NCBI GenBank assembly: GCA_947377865.1
Contig: CANCHK010000016.1
Span: 1 to 43,601 of the forward strand
Length of the DNA: 43,601 nucleotides
From: Opitutia bacterium
Lineage (GTDB): Bacteria > Verrucomicrobiota > Verrucomicrobiia > Opitutales > UBA953
Reading direction: 5' to 3'
Under the pieces are notes generated by a model. The model was not told the DNA's origin and did no database searches. It saw only the letters and a list, made by a program, of their open reading frames with translations. This document shows positions 43,427 through 43,601 of the stretch, piece by piece. Each line of letters starts with the position of its first letter. Positions within the stretch are counted from its first letter, which is position 1. The position numbers and the translations under genes are program-made.

Positions 43427-43440
43427 GCCGGCAAGCCGGC
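43427..43440 (-). other. Short perfect inverted repeat between smpB and the edge gene
   Basis: gccggc and gccggc separated by aa form a tight hairpin about 20 nt upstream of the smpB ATG. Another palindromic sequence overlaps the stop of the edge gene. There is no T-run, so neither is called as a terminator. Confidence 0.3.
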
Positions 43441-43457
43441 TGTGGCAGGAGGCTGCC

Positions 43458-43601
43458 TTAGGCAGGCAGACGATCCTCAGGACGGAACTCCCAGGAGATA
43501 CGACCTTCGATGACTTCGCGCAGGGCGATGTCTTCAGGGGAAAGCTTTTCGAACACGTCGCCCAGGGTGTGGTTATACTTGGGCGGCTGGACGGAGTAGT
43601 C
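43458..43601 (-). CDS. 3' end of a small gene, possibly RNA polymerase omega (RpoZ)-like
   Basis: Only the last 47 residues are in the window. They include EKLSPEDIALREVIEGRI and end RPEDRLPA before a TAA. The ALREVIEGRI helix resembles the C-terminal part of omega-subunit or Rpb6-type proteins, but the fragment is too short for a firm name. It lies directly upstream of smpB, consistent with a translation/transcription housekeeping cluster. Confidence 0.5.
   Translation of the reverse strand, partial: DYSVQPPKYNHTLGDVFEKLSPEDIALREVIEGRISWEFRPEDRLPA

Overview
This 43.6 kb window is GC-rich and gene-dense. It most resembles a chromosome segment of a Verrucomicrobiota bacterium, probably an Opitutae-like lineage. 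The inference rests on several signs: DUF1080 proteins, a PVC-type membrane-bound dehydrogenase domain fused to a c-type cytochrome, an OleC-OleD pair of the kind known from Verrucomicrobia, the carboxynorspermidine route to polyamines, and Gram-negative outer-membrane genes (lpxB, a porin). I see no phage, transposase, integrase, CRISPR array, rRNA or tRNA. This looks like core chromosome with some secreted carbohydrate-active genes.

Layout. 1-3.1 kb (+): carboxynorspermidine synthase (5' end cut off by the window), carboxynorspermidine decarboxylase and a coiled-coil anchor protein, separated by clear terminators. 3.3-10.5 kb (-): a porin, then a clpB / Gfo-Idh-MocA oxidoreductase / lpxB / epimerase run. 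The oxidoreductase overlaps lpxB by 4 bp, which suggests a lipid A sugar modification. 10.7-16.8 kb (+): a SirB1-like protein, aroE, prepilin peptidase, a small lipoprotein, then oleC, oleD and a hot-dog thioesterase. 16.85-17.0 kb holds a 26-nt repeat family with one inverted copy. nth is on the minus strand and a fused gcvP on the plus strand. 20.8-33.1 kb (-): a two-component system, an LplT-like transporter, metF, a DUF983 protein, a heparan-acetyltransferase-like membrane protein, argS, and a 1418-residue mosaic protein. 33.2-35.8 kb (+): sufT, hemW and an EamA transporter, coupled by TGATG overlaps. 35.8-38.7 kb (-): a secreted protein of unknown function and a dicarboxylate/amino-acid symporter. 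38.8-43.6 kb: a secreted DUF1080 protein, a secreted nitrilase-family enzyme, a DUF3050 protein, a secreted jellyroll-like protein, trmL, smpB and the 3' end of a small gene.

The most interesting item is the mosaic at 28829-33085. One exported chain carries a DUF1080 domain (3-keto-glycoside hydrolase family), a PVC dehydrogenase beta-propeller, HEAT-like repeats, a LamG-like jellyroll and a C-terminal CxxCH cytochrome. I propose that it oxidises a sugar glycoside, passes the electrons to its own haem, and cleaves the keto-glycoside with its own DUF1080 domain. A stand-alone DUF1080 protein and other secreted proteins lie 5-10 kb away. Other points are the oleCD pair, the lpxB-linked oxidoreductase, a GcvPA-GcvPB fusion, an altered Fe-S loop in Nth, and several palindromes at gene starts.
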